Assembly (NCBI GenBank): GCA_033296885.1
Contig: MU863892.1
Location: 124,001 to 188,000, forward strand
Direction of reading: 5' to 3'
Source: Triangularia verruculosa
Lineage: Eukaryota; Ascomycota; Sordariomycetes; Sordariales; Podosporaceae
Length of the DNA stretch: 64,000 nt
Both the position numbers and the translations under genes were made by a program. The notes beneath the pieces are model-generated. The model was not told the DNA's origin. It saw only the letters and a program-made list of their open reading frames with translations, and searched no databases. This document shows positions 45,345 through 57,770 of this stretch, piece after piece (the stretch's first letter is position 1; each line of letters starts with the position of its first letter).

Positions 45345-48049
45345 CTTGCTTCCCTCAGCTACGTGCCTCGCTCGCTACTTTTTCCCTCCCTAGTTTAATT
45401 CGGGATACAAAGGACGATGTTACCAGGAAATGGCCCTGCCAAGTCAACATCGGCCTCACAATGACCCATCAATGATCAGCATGAGCATCAGTCCGGCGCC
45501 GCGAAGTGAAGCGAGCGATGGTGTGCCCCGGAGACTTTGATCCAGAGACCTCGCTTTCACCAACACGAGGAAACCGGGAGAATGCGGCGTCGAACAGATC
45601 GGGTAATGGCCAGCACACGCAAGAAACACCAACTAAGACCGGGCCGTATGATGGAGGGACTGGGCTCGGCAAGGCTTGGTCGGAAAATGGCTCTCTGCAG
45701 GCGAAACCGGCGAGATTCAGAGGGCGGGGCTTGGCTGGCTTCGAGCTCGAACGTTGTGCAACACTCGGACGCTTCGCAATCTGTGGAGCAAGAGAGTGCC
45801 TGAACCTTTGGATGGGTTGCAAATGAGCATGCACACCCTTTGGGCACACTTTGAGCTCACGGACCGCCGCTGATGGATGGCGGGCTAGCGAGCAAGCGAT
45901 GCCCAAAGTGGGAGTGAATACGAAGAGGAGATGGCGGGGAGAGGTTGCCTTCAGAATTCTGGTGTGACCTGCGGCGTGTCCTACGCGCCGTCCGCCGGAA
46001 ACCGAGAGAGGGTGTGACTACGTAGAGACGGGAGGTGTTGTGTGTTTCGAAGCACTGAGTGGAGGCCGGGCAGAAAACCCCTGTGTCGAGATGCGGGTGC
46101 TGTGTTCCAGACCGGGATCTCCTGGCAATCTTGGAGAAGAGGCGTCCGGATGGTCTTGGACGGCGACACTGCGGTGGACTTTTTGTGCCTGTATCCCAGG
46201 TTGGGTGAGTGGGAGAATGGGAGAAGTGGCAGTTGGTGATAGTGATGGGAAGCCGTGGGAGTTGGTTCGGCCACAATCCATTGCCGTCTTTCGTGGAGCC
46301 AATCGCACCCGATGATGTCTTGCATGCTGGCAAGAAGCAACGAAAAGAGGGGTCGGTTTATGAGAGAATTCCAGGCCTGGGCTGCTCCTTCCACTCAGCA
46401 CAGATGTGAGAGAACACACGGCAGCGACGACAGGGTTTTCGATTGGTGCACAGTGCAGCTGCATCATGCAGCTGGCTGTTCTCTGTTTGTTACTTGCACG
46501 GACTGGGCTGAAGGTCATACTGAAGGCAGCCGGCTCTCCATGAACCCATGAACCCATGAACTGACCCAGCGATACGGAGGGACCTATCTTGCAGCCCCAT
46601 CTGCGATCGCGTCAACATTCCCAGCATCCCAGCATCCCAGCATCCCAGCATCCCAGCATCCAGCATCCAGCATCCAGCATCCAGCATCCAGCATCCAGCA
46701 TCCAGCATCCAGCATCCAGCATCCAGCATCCCAGCTCCGGGCTCCCACAATGCCGCGATATTACCTGTGACTTGGGCCGATCGCCGCCGAGGAGGGACGA
46801 GGAACGCAAGGGCGGTTGCGCCAATGATAATGCGCGTAGGCGGTTGGTTCTACACTAGACATGTCACATTTTCGATTGATTGTTCATTAGCTATACCCGA
46901 ACCGGCGAATCACCGATGCGATGCCATCAACACCGCTGGTTTGACTGTACGGCAATCATCCACCCAAAGAACCTCACATTCATCAGACCAAGGATAATTA
47001 CACAGAATCCATCATCCGGATCCTTGGCTTCCGCTTCCGCGGACACTAACAGCGCTCGGACTTCACTATGACAGCGGAACTACCGCGAGCGGTCCGTTCC
47101 TTCGCGGCTAGCCAAGCAGATTCTTAGTTCTCCGGATCATGGGAGGTCCCCTTTCGGTACACGCCGTCTGAGCCCCCAACATCATCTCGTTAGGCCGCCG
47201 TCAAGTTGTTTCTGAGAGTGACATGTATCGAATCCAGGTAATATGCAACCTACCCATCACTCGCAGAAAAAGCCGGGTTGTTGAAGCATACGACGCAACC
47301 AAGCTTCCCCTGCGCAGGCCCGGTGGACAACCTAAGCCATATGGATAAGCTTGCTAGTCATCATGAGACTCCTTAGAAATGGGGTAGAGGAGCCACCGAT
47401 TATCAAAATGCCTGCCAATTTGACGCCTTATGTTGTTGGAGGATAACCAGGGCCCTGGTGACTACCACATTGGATCGCGGTATACAGAACCCAGGGAGGA
47501 TACATGTTCCTTGAAAGGAACCTTACCCAAACGTCTTAACCTACCTCGAGCTTTACCCACATACCACCTTCTATCTCCTTGGCAAGCCCGTCATCCCGCT
47601 GCGCCCGAAATGCCGCGCTTCTCGCGGCCCTATGGCTCATGTCTCCTTAGTTACACACGCAGTGGTTGGCCATCACCGGCACGGACAACGAGGAGCTGAT
47701 TGTGTTCGTGGCATGCCCGACCATAGCACACTTGAGGTACACACACCATCCTATGCCGCTACCAGCCAACCCGCGGGGGCAACACACAGCAAACCAATCG
47801 CCCTCGACCTCGACCGCATCGGAGCCGCTACGTCCAGACCCATGGATGCTGTTCCCATGAGTGGTCGTCAGGGTAATGGGGGTGACCAGACTCCGCCCTG
47901 GATGGGCGATCACCCCAATGATATTGGGCTCGATTATAAGAAGTGACTTTCTGCCTGCATCCTGTGCCAGCATCTGTCACACCCTTGGCTTTGAAGAGAC
48001 GTCTGTTGCCTGAGTTCCACAACCGCCATCTAGAGCACCAGAAGTCATC
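45345..48049. other. Intergenic 2.7 kb with a minisatellite
   Basis: Between the divergent starts of the regulator (-) and the dioxygenase (+). It contains an ATGAACCC triplication at 46540-46563 and the minisatellite at 46622-46730. Open frames here, including long ones through the repeat, are not accepted as genes. Confidence 0.55.
46622..46730. repeat. Minisatellite switching from 8-bp to 7-bp unit
   Basis: Four perfect copies of CAGCATCC (8 bp) followed directly by eleven perfect copies of CAGCATC (7 bp). Because neither unit is a multiple of three, all frames stay open through it and give artificial repeat peptides. Confidence 0.95.
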
Positions 48050-49440
48050 ATGGACGGCCATCGCATTAAGGCTTGGGTCCCTGAGACTCTCTCTTCAAAG
48101 CAATATGTTGTCGACATCGGCCCTCAAGGAGTCCAAGAGGTGGAGGAAGGGCTGAGAAAGTTCAAAGGTCAGCATTCATTGGTACTAGTCTTCAACTACA
48201 ATCTTGTTTGCTGTACTGACAACCCCTCTTAGAGTTTGAACTCGAGGGACACGAGATCAGTCGTGAAAACTTCCATCTTCCGACCCTTGGTGCGCGCCTC
48301 GATCAGGCCTGTCGTGACGTTCATAACGGCCGCGGCTTTGTCATCGTCAGGGGTCTCGATCCCTTGAAATATTCGGTCGAGGACAATGTGATGATCTTTC
48401 TTGGAATTGCCGCCTATATTGGTGAACAGAGGGGGTTTCAGGACAAGAAGGGTAACATGCTGAGTACGTGGGCATGGCATCCGGGCGATCAGAGATGCGA
48501 GCTGACACCTATCATAAACACATCAGCCCATATCACGTCGTCCAAAGATTGGAAAACGCCTCCTGAACTCCGCCATGGCATCCACACAAATAGCAGTCTT
48601 GTAAGGGCTTTCTGATCCTGAAATCTGGCTGTTCTCGCACATGCTAATGGTATAAATGAAATGATAGGCCTGGCATTGCGACATGGGAATTGATATTCTC
48701 GCACTTCATGTTCGTTCACTGGCCGAGACGGGCGGGAATACATTTATCGCTTCGTCTCTCAGCATCGTCAAGGAACTAGAGAAGTCCTACCCACACGTCA
48801 TCCAAGTCCTACAGGAGATTGCTTGGCCAATCCAAGTGTCAGTTTCTAGCTCTTTACTCACTTTTGTCACATCTCACATGCATCTCGAGACATCGCTAAA
48901 AGTGTTTCCCGCTTTAGTTCCGGCAACCCAGTTCCCCGCCACATACTCGCGCCACTTCTGCATCAGGACTCTGAGAACGGCTGTTTCATCCTGAGCGTTG
49001 ACCCGGGGCGACTGGGCGTACACGCATCCACGAAGCGCGATGCTAACTCACCTATTCCGGCTCTCAACCCGGCTCAGCTGGAAGCTCTTCGCCTTCTCAG
49101 TGAAGTTTCTTCAAAATATCGTCTCCGTCTCGACACCAAACGCGGCGATATTGTGTTTCTGAACAATTTCACTCATTTGCATGCTCGAGATGCCTACAAT
49201 GACCCTGAACAGGGCCAGGGACGACACCTTGTCAGACTTTACTTGCGCAACGCATGCATGGCATCGCCTGTCCCGGAGACCATGCGGGTGCCGTGGGAGA
49301 CAGCGTTTGGCCCCAGGAAGACCGAAGGGAGGTACCCTGTTGTCCCGGCCCCGGAATACTCGGCTCCGAGGTACACAGCCGGCTCTGCTTCGTTTCCTTT
49401 GGACGACGCTGACGATGTGAATGGCAACAACGACGGCTGA
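48050..49440 (+). CDS. TauD/clavaminate-synthase-like Fe(II)/2-oxoglutarate dioxygenase
   Basis: Non-haem iron oxygenase of the TauD/TfdA superfamily; substrate unknown. Exons are 48050-48167, 48233-48463, 48527-48600, 48668-48837 and 48918-49440 (371 aa). The four introns (63-80 bp) start GTCAGC, GTACGT, GTAAGG and GTCAGT and end YAG. Conserved features are LPTLGARLDQACRDVHNG then GRGFVIVRGLDP, YSVEDNVMIFLGIAAYIG, the metal motif W-H144-C-D146, the distal His in HLHARDAY (His286) and the 2-oxoglutarate-binding Arg in RHLVRLYLRN (Arg304). The complete HxD...H...R set argues for an active enzyme. It has no signal peptide. It stands alone: the nearest genes are 2.7 kb upstream and 4.9 kb downstream, so context does not reveal a pathway. 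An extra upstream exon is possible because the start is only the first suitable Met. Confidence 0.87.
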
Positions 49441-52400
49441 TATGTGTGTGTGAAGTAGCTGTCCCCCCGGTTGAACTGTCGACGCCTGATACCGGAGACA
49501 CAATGGTTATCTTTGCAAATGGAATCGACTCTCGCCCCGCCGTTTTGGTTTTCTTTGATTTTCATTGATATTCTCACCAAGCTTTGACTTTGATCGATTA
49601 CGAAACACATATTTAGCGCCCTCATTTTTGTCCAGGCATTTGATATTCGTTATGTCACTAGCTCGTTATTTATTCCGTCTCTTACAGGCTTTATCAGCCA
49701 AAGCGAAAGCCACTAGAAATGCTAAGCCAGCCTTTTATTGTTTCCTTGTCTTCGGGACGAAATGCAGCAAATTCTCAGGTGGAAACTGTGGGCCAATAAG
49801 ACTCAGGATGCTCCGGTCTATTCGCAAACACCTTTCTTATCTTCCCCATGGATATGTGCTTACAAATTGCTCCCCATCAAGTCTCGTTATCTTTATACTC
49901 CACTGCGGTGTCCACAAGTCTAGTCAAACATGCTGTTCCAGAAAGGGTGATTGAGCCGATTGATTTGCGGTGGGCGGACTGATCACGACCGCCCATTTAA
50001 GGCTTGGTATCCGCCGGTCTAGCTTTAAGGGGCGGGCCGAAGCCTAGTCTCGGGGAGCAGTTGGCTCACGGCTAAGACATGGGCACACTGTTCAGGCAAT
50101 GCCATCACACCACCAAGACGCTTTGATTGGAAGCTGGCAATCATCCCTCACGCAGCAGAAACCATGATCTGCAGTCACGGCGGCTGTCAACCGTGCCGCT
50201 AATTATGCCGCAGTAGCGAGTGAATATCGAAGTTGAGGATCGGGTGGCAGGGAGGAGGGTGGGTAACGTGGGCAGGGTGTCTGTCAATGACAAATACCAT
50301 CTTCAAAGACTCGCATGTGGGTCGTCTCGGGTTCTGTGTGACTCTGACACGACCTGGATCCTCAGACATGGTTTTGCCGACATTGTCGAAGGAAGGACCA
50401 CGCTTCTCCTTTCAGACGCTTGCATGGAACGCGGGTGGGTTGGCGTTACATGGTGATATCTTGCCATCATGTAGGGGTGACCATCTCGAGGACCTGCCTT
50501 GATCACGTCTTCGGTCCTTCATGTCTTTTGCCTACCTAATTCAAGTCGAATCTCCAGCCCAATCTATGCCTGACAGGTGGCCCTTCCCCTCCTTCCAACT
50601 TCGAGTTGCCAATAACGGCAGACAGGACATCTCATTCAAAGGTTAGGCTTGTCTGCATTGCCGCCTGTTCCTCTCCCTACAGAACCTTCGCTGTATATGA
50701 AGAGGTAAATTTGCATGGCTGGGCATCCTGTACCAGTCTGGTGAAGTGCTTCGGATGGCAACAGCTGATTCCTCGGGGACTGGATATTCTGCCGAAAATA
50801 AACGACAGAGACTGTTGAATGGCATGGTTATGGTATCATATCTCGTGCACGGAAACATGCCAAAAGTAATCATCTTCGGTCATCGCTGCTCCTCACTACG
50901 CCGGAGAAGACCGGGTCCTCTCACGATGGGTACCTTACCTATGGGTCTAGTTGCGGCAATTACAATAGATGAGCAATCAGTGATCAGATCATGGTAGTGC
51001 CCTAAATAAGATGACAAAATTTTCTTACGTGAATAGTATAGTCTCGGACAAGAAGGTCTACAGGTTTGGATAATGACAGTTCAAGTCTGGTTCGGTACAA
51101 TCGAGGACTTGGGCGCCAGTTCTCAGCATGTCATTTCCCTTAGTGTAACCATTTCCGAGCTTGACATCGGCGGTAGTATGTACAAGGCCTGGCGCCAAAA
51201 TATCATCAAGCAACCATCACATCCTGATCACCACCCACACTATACTTCTTCAGGCTTCCCACATACGGAAAGATTGTCACGTTGTACTGAGAAAATAGCT
51301 CATGGATGTCGTGGATGCACTGTGTACAGCTGATAGGTGACGAGTTACTTGCCCGCCCAGGCCAGATGCGACAAGAAATCACCAGGGAGGCCACCTGCAT
51401 CGTCCCATCACACCAAGAGAGATACGAGTCGTTCGGAGAGTATACTCTTGATTTAATGCCCGCTTGGTTGTGGTTGTGGTACTAAGTACACGGAGGAGCT
51501 GAGTGGATGTTGAATACTGAAGACCAGAGCCACCACGGCCCAAACCGGTTGTGTATCTCGTTATGCCACCTGGCACCGCAAATCAAGAAAAAATGAGCTA
51601 TTGGAGCCCAGGATAGCCCCAGCTGTCAGTCACAGTCACCAGCCCGCCAGCCACTTCCCCGCCTCTCAAAGCTGGGCGGTGATGGCACGCGTCGCGACCC
51701 CCGTATCTGATCCCGTAGTGGGTTTGGCCTTCCCCCTCGAGGATCTGCCAGCTCGTACTGTGCAGATTAAGCCAGTCACTGCCACCCCGGCACTTTGGAG
51801 TTTGTGGAGCCCCCGTGGGCGGCTCGCGGCAAGTGTTCCAGTTGGATCTTGTCAGGCATGACTAGCTTGGCCACCACCCCACGGCGGGCACCCCAGTCGT
51901 CGCCTGAACTGGTCGGCAGTGGTTCTTCACTTGTAATGCCTGTCTACTGTGCCATATGGATACCGCCGAGGCGCGTGGTTGCCCAGAAACCATCCATCCC
52001 TCTCCTTTGATCTCCTATTGGAGGGCAGAATAGCGGGAGCCTGCCGACAATGTGTCTCACATCGTCTCCTCAGGCGAAGCGTTCCTACCCTTTGACTGGC
52101 CGGAGTTGCTAAAAAAACCTCAGCTTCTTATAGGAACTCACTCGGGGCCGTGAGACCTGACATTTGCCCCATACTGTCTGAGGTGGAGTTGACCCTATCT
52201 TGCTCAAGACTAGACAGGCCAACCCCTGTAGCTCCCGCCCTGCTCCCGACATGATTTCGCGATTGATAGCCATGCAGTTGACACCTTGATGGACATGGAA
52301 ATCTTAGTGAATGGATACACCCGACAGAGGAGCTGTAAACACGGTGCGGAGGAAATTCCGGCGCACACGGCCTCCTGCTGGTTGTTGAGAAAGAACGCTG

Positions 52401-54303
52401 GACGGACATACAGCACATACCTACCTGAATCATGACACCTAACCTCCACCTGCCTGGGGTAACCTACCTTACCTATTTTGTACCTTCCCTTCTGCCGCCA
52501 ACTCGGTCCTTCTGAGGTGCCACCTAACTGATATCACAGAATGCTCCATGCCGGCCAGGGCTGCTCCCTACTCGAAGAAACAACTGCTTCCACCGTCGAC
52601 GTCTCCATCCATATGCTCCATCGTCCCTGCCGATGTCGCCAACCACGAGACCTATCCCCTGTAGCGTCTGACGCCCGCTCTCTGCCATGCCACGACAATC
52701 TTTTAACTGGATCCTTCCTCTCCACGGTGGAAATTGCCAGCCCGCAGATTCGGAAACTGCTGGCGAGGATACCCCCACGACTCAAGATGGTGTTTTCTAG
52801 CTCAGGCCCAGAGTCTCCATCCCAACCCAGCACTATTACGACAGACCAGCATGATCCCCGTTACTGAGCAAGGTACCTAGTGGTCCTATCATGATTACAG
52901 TCAAGCATATGACTACAAGCCAGAAAGGAGAAATCAATGGTGGGTAGGGGTCCCATCGCTTTGCTGCTCAAAGTTTCGAAGAATTTTCAGAGCTAGAACC
53001 GTCGGTTTCTATCGTTGCCGACGCTTCTCTCCGCCAGTCCACCGCTTCTGCTTGATCGACAGCATCCTTTCTAACGAGAACATTGGGTTTTCGAGGCCTC
53101 ACACCGCACGCCGCTTGACCTTCGCACGGCTCAGACATTCGCGAAGCAAAGAATTTTCACATACGACCAAACAGATTTGAGCGCTGACCAAGACACCAGG
53201 CCCCGCCTGTTCACTTCAGTTGCGACCGGACCGAATGAAAACTCGACACGAGACGAACATGGACCGAACGCAAATGATATTATCCCCAGCCTCGACTAAG
53301 CCGTCTCCGCCCTTCCCTTGACAAAATGCTGTTTCTCGACCGCAGTCCACTTGCCACACGGGTCGCGAATGTTTTCTTCGGCGCGAGCTTTCAAGTTCAG
53401 GTCGGACTCGGTTTAGATGCATTTGGACCAACCGCCGTGGGATCATCCGAACCGACACGCTTGTGACTCGGAACCGTTCATCTATTTCACACGCCAGGGT
53501 CTGGCCGGAATTGCGCGACGAATCCGAATCGGAACCATCCCAAACCCAGCGACAGACATTCAGAACAGTCCCGATGGACCAGCTGAGTTGAACATCTGTT
53601 TATCTTATCTCGAAGGCGGTCTAATGACTGTGGTTAACGAGAACGACATTCTCAACCCAACGTGAACATCGACATACCGCGACAAAACCAGAGGCTGGTA
53701 TTTACAACTGGAACCTTAACTAGGTATAGTTGCAAGGGCGCGAAGGTAATCGACTAGTTTTTGCGACGGCGGAAAAGGCGCACATTACCCTTTTATGGTC
53801 CTCTAATGGCCTTCGACTTTTATAACACTTGCAACTAGCGTGGCAACACTTTCGCTCTTTTCCACGACATGGTTGCCAGTCACCACTCGATCAGCGACGA
53901 TACTAGACTCTCCATCGGGGATCTCCATTGTTCGGTCAGTGATCGGCTTTGAATTTGGCGGCGCCCGTCTTGGCGCCATTTGATCAATCGAACATAGGCC
54001 TGGAACGCTGGCTCATTGGGCAATTCCGTCATGCCGATGATACAAAACTTGACTAACGTTTAGGTGCCGACTGGGCTTGTGTAGACCGTAGTTATTAGGC
54101 TATTACGACATCGCGTTTGCTCACCACCAAATAAAGACAGCAGGGATAGGGATATGAACAAGTGGTAGAGAAAGCTTGCAGACCGAGAGGCAAGACCAAC
54201 ACGAGAAAAGGCCTGCAGGACACAGCGACAAATATATGTTCTTTGTTACCTCGATCCCCAATGCTTGACGACGCATGTTGCTACAAAGCGCCCTGTTCCA
54301 TGT
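49441..54303. other. Largest gene-free stretch, 4.9 kb
   Basis: No accepted gene. Open frames are all under 130 codons and lack conserved features. A 10-bp inverted repeat flanks 91 bp at 53727-53837. It may be remnants of mobile DNA or simply spacer; I found no transposase, reverse transcriptase or long terminal repeat. Confidence 0.5.
53727..53837. repeat. Short inverted repeat pair
   Basis: TAGTTGCAAG at 53727-53736 and its reverse complement CTTGCAACTA at 53828-53837, 91 bp apart. It could be the ends of a very small element or chance. Confidence 0.3.
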
Positions 54304-55557
54304 CTACACCTGGCCAGAGCCCCCTGGTACAGCGCTGGCTCCCTGCTCCTTGACAACCCGCCTGAAGCTTTTCGGGAACCCCCTCGCAATCCTGAACTGC
54401 TCCGTCTCTTGTTCCGTCATCGCCGCCAAGTGTTCTCTCCAGGTGCCCTTCATGTCGGAACCGAACCCGAGCTTCCCTCCCCACGACCACGAGATGACTC
54501 GCTCTGCTCTTGCGCCTTCCGGAGCATGAAGCAAGCCGGCAGCGATATCAACCATATCGGGGCGACTGTCACAGGCGTAGAAGACAACTGCTGAGCACCG
54601 ACCGCAATGGTAGCGCTGCACGTCTTCCGAGCTGGCGTACAGAGCCAATGTCCCCAGCCCCGGGCCCTTGTTCTCAACCACCGCCTCCCTGAGCTTTGTC
54701 GTATCCGTCGGGAGGACCCCTCCTCCGTTGGCGGCAGAATAAGAGATGTGCTTTAGCTCTGCAAACGTCCAGGCGAACAGTTCCACGCCGGAGCAGATGC
54801 GGCAGTCGTCGCAACCGTCGAGGGACCCGAGGAGTTTGTAGCTTGATGGGTCGACGAACCAGGGGAGCTGCTCGCCTCTTGCCTGTCGGTCTTTGAAGTC
54901 CTGCTGTGCTTGAGCAGCGTTAAGCAGGAGATCTACGCCCCCGCAGTGGCATTTCACCGGGACGTCGCCCTTGTTTGGGGGCTCTGCATCAAGAAGATTC
55001 TCTGCATAACCTGGGAACAGTTTCTTGTCCTGAGGCCAGACGTTTTGAGGATTGGCTTCCTCGCTCTTGTCCTTCCACCCTAGCCATCGTCTCGGCTTCT
55101 CGCCGGCTGGCCCGTTGAGGCCGTTTAGCCAGTTGACGGCCCCGCCGTCGGTGGTGTCGTCCAGGAACATGTGGGCGTCCCATTCGACCAGCTTCTCCCC
55201 TTCGCGGAGGGGTGAGGTAGGGGTCAGCACGCCGGTGAAGACGAGGTAGGTTGTTGTTCCCGGGGTGGAGTTGTCTTCCCAGAAGAGGGTGGTGGAGCAT
55301 TTCCCGCAGAAGAAGATGTTGAGGCGGGGGGAGAAGGTGTATTTCTTGAGGAGGCTGTTGGTGGAGGGAGAAGAAGGGGGAGGGCCGGGCCAGAGGATGT
55401 CGGAGGACCCGCGGAGGGAGCCGGTGAGATGCCGGCAGGAGTTGCAGTGGCAGTTTGTTGCCTTCAAGGGGAGGGAGGAGCGGGGGATGGGTGGGGAGGT
55501 GAAGGTGAGGGCGTTGCAGTGGCATTGAGCGGTGAGGGTGATTGTGTCAGAGGCCAT
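54304..55557 (-). CDS. Protein with two GFA/CENP-V (DUF636) zinc domains
   Basis: Belongs to the glutathione-dependent formaldehyde-activating (GFA) domain family. Proteins of this fold bind zinc; most have no proven reaction. Single exon, 417 aa, from MASDTITLTAQCHCNA; an upstream in-frame Met at 55755 would add 66 Pro/His-rich residues with no family match. First domain, about 8-150: QCHC (Cys12, Cys14), NCHCNSC (Cys36, 38, 41) and FFCGKCSTTLFWED. Second domain, about 205-370: VKCHCGGVD, DGCDDCRICSG and YHCGRCSAVVFY. Both halves keep the full cysteine set, so both should bind zinc. The C-terminal 50 residues are basic. First of five consecutive minus-strand genes. Confidence 0.88.
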   Translation of the reverse strand: MASDTITLTAQCHCNALTFTSPPIPRSSLPLKATNCHCNSCRHLTGSLRGSSDILWPGPPPSSPSTNSLLKKYTFSPRLNIFFCGKCSTTLFWEDNSTPGTTTYLVFTGVLTPTSPLREGEKLVEWDAHMFLDDTTDGGAVNWLNGLNGPAGEKPRRWLGWKDKSEEANPQNVWPQDKKLFPGYAENLLDAEPPNKGDVPVKCHCGGVDLLLNAAQAQQDFKDRQARGEQLPWFVDPSSYKLLGSLDGCDDCRICSGVELFAWTFAELKHISYSAANGGGVLPTDTTKLREAVVENKGPGLGTLALYASSEDVQRYHCGRCSAVVFYACDSRPDMVDIAAGLLHAPEGARAERVISWSWGGKLGFGSDMKGTWREHLAAMTEQETEQFRIARGFPKSFRRVVKEQGASAVPGGSGQV

Positions 55558-56061
55558 GGTGGCGTGGTTGCTGTGGGATGGTGGTTGTGGTTGTGGTTGG
55601 GGTTCGTGTGACGGTGGGACAGGATGGGAGAGAGACAGACTTGTGTGTGCGGGGCCGCTCAATAAATAGGGTGCTGGTCTCCTGCGGTGGTACCCAGCGC
55701 CAATGGATGCTGTTTGTAATACCCAGTCGAAGAGTTGGTGAATCCTCGTGAACACGCATTATACGCCCCGGCAGGCAGAAGTTGGAGACACCATCTGACG
55801 TCAGTCATTGGCCTTGTTGAACAAGTGAGCGACGCCTCGAACGGAAATATTGCCCTTTTGGCAACCCATCTTCGAGACAACTTATATATCGAATTCAAGA
55901 AAATAAGCCAAAACACCTCAGTAGGGAAATCTCCGACCCGGCTATGCTTCAAAAAACCCTTTTACACACACCCTGTTGTACCCAAACCCTTCAAACTCCA
56001 AACAGCCAAATCCTACGCAAATGCTAATGATGCCTACCTCTTCTGCTTTTTGTCTACATCT
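55558..56061. other. Intergenic 0.5 kb
   Basis: Between the start of the GFA-domain gene and the 3' end of the YTP1-like gene. Holds the GFA promoter; no gene. Confidence 0.6.
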
Positions 56062-57770
56062 TTATGCTAACCGCTCATCGTTACGCCTGGCAGCGCTTGG
56101 GCTTGCAAACCAGTTTTGTTCCCCACCTTCGCTCTTCAGCAGCTTCCTGCTTGCTGCATTGTCGTCATCTTCGTCATCTGTCATGAGTCCGTCGAGCTCA
56201 AACTCATCGGCATCATGGACCCGCGTCTCGTCACCACCGCGATCGTTGCCATTGAGGGCAATCTTGGAGTGTGGGTTCGCGGCGCGGTCGTAGACGTTGA
56301 TGAACATCATGACGACCAAGAAGACCAGGAATGCAAGGCTGTACATGATCAAGATGTACGCCACGGCGTCCATTCCAGAGCCGGCGACAAATTCCATTTG
56401 CTCCTCGGTGGCGCCCATGAAGAGGAAGCCTGCGGCGTAGAGGAGCTGCGTTTGTTAGCAACAGCCTGGTTAGGTACGGCAAGCGGGTTGATACTTACAA
56501 AAACGGGCACGAATTGGAAGCTGTGGGTTTGCGCCCCGTCTTCTGAAACGCTTGCCTTGTCCTTGAGAACAAATGAGATCTCTAGGATACGAGTAACACC
56601 AACCGCCATCAAGGTATAACCGAACATTTGGTGGGTCATCGCACTGATCATAAGCTCCTGAGGGTGTGCGGACATGGCCCAGCCCGTAATGAAGAGAACA
56701 AAGCCTGGAATGAAGTTGCGCTTAGGTTCACCGTCTCTGCCCTTGCTCAGCCAAACTCCGGCAAGGCCCGCGCTCCACCAGATGATGCCCATAGTGGTGT
56801 GTTGCCAGTCATTTCGGACCCATTCTGTACCCCATCTGTGCTCAGTGAAGGTGTTGACGCATCCCCAAGCAGCGATGACTGCGCTGTCAAAGAACTCTTG
56901 ACTGCGGCCAGTCCGATGCAGCCAGAGCTGACCGACCAGAAGCACGATGGTGAGAAGAACGCCGTATGCAATGAAGGCACTGCCCATGATGAAGTGAGCA
57001 GCACACTGCCCGAGGTGATCACCCTGGCAGAAGCCCAGCATCGTGATGCCCCCAAACAGCATCTGAGCCCATGATAGTAGCGGGAATGCCTTTCCGTTAA
57101 TACTGTGGAGAATGCGGATGAAGCGTCGGATTCGGCCGTGGATGCCTCGTTCGAGATGTAGCTTCAGGTAAACCCCGAGGACGATCTGCGCCACCAGCAA
57201 GAAAAACAGTGGCGTCGCGGCCTTTGCATGGACATTCTTCGGGTTGAATTGGCGGCCTTTGTGGAGGTGACCGAGGGCGTAGCCGAGAAGGGCAAGCGCG
57301 GTGCTACCGACTTGTACTGGGACGTGCCAACGGCTCTTGATGATCTGGATGTGTGCGCCATGTCAGCCCCTGCTCTTCGGTTCGGATTATGGATCAAAAC
57401 ACCCCTGTCGCGCCAGTGGACTTACACCAAGAACCATCCCAAATGGGAACAATATCCCAAATGTAAAGGTCTGCAAAAAGATGTGTATCCATAGTATCGC
57501 ATCCTAACAACTCCGTCAGCAACTCTGGACACCTTGAAACGCTTTCGTCGTGCATGTCCAACATACAATTGGATCATCAGAGATGGTCGACCCCTCCGGG
57601 ATCCTGTCCCCACCGTGGTTCCCGTGTGATAGCGCCATTGGTAGAAATGCGGCGGCCAGCGTGATCCGGGCGATTGAAGGTGAAATTCGAGGGACAAAAC
57701 TGAATATAGACGAGGAGCCAATGCTCCCCGCCGCCGTGTCCAGAGCCATGGCGAGGTTTCGCAGGTGCAA
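56062..57770 (-). CDS. YTP1-like multi-pass membrane protein
   Basis: Fungal YTP1 family (DUF2427 plus YTP1 C-terminal domain), a membrane protein of unknown activity. Exons are 57567-57770, 57426-57503, 56499-57344 and 56062-56445 (503 aa). Introns are 57504-57566 (GTATGT, GCTGAC branch), 57345-57425 (GTAAGT) and 56446-56498 (GTAAGT, GCTAAC branch). All are phase 0, and the joints (DDPIDAILWIHIF, GMVLGIIKSRW, VPVFLLYAAGF) give continuous family-like sequence. A hydrophobic N-terminal stretch is followed by HGNHGGDR and then about ten membrane helices. A long run with SAHPQELMISAMTHQMFGY is typical of the family. The acidic C-terminal tail is soluble (DEFELDGLMTDDEDDD). The exact start is open, since Met1 and Met8 are both possible. 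Confidence 0.88.

Noticed and set aside
46622..46730. CRISPR-like regular repeat
   Set aside because: Units are directly adjacent without spacers, and the genome is eukaryotic; it is a minisatellite.
46018..46858. Open frames around and through the minisatellite
   Set aside because: The repeat keeps all frames open and gives artificial peptides; no conserved part outside it.
52438..52476. Telomere-like CCTAACC/TACCT repeats
   Set aside because: Irregular and short; not a telomere tract, at most a degenerate simple repeat.
53158..53167. Resemblance to the start of fungal 5S rRNA
   Set aside because: Only the first few bases match; the internal promoter region and the 3' half are absent.
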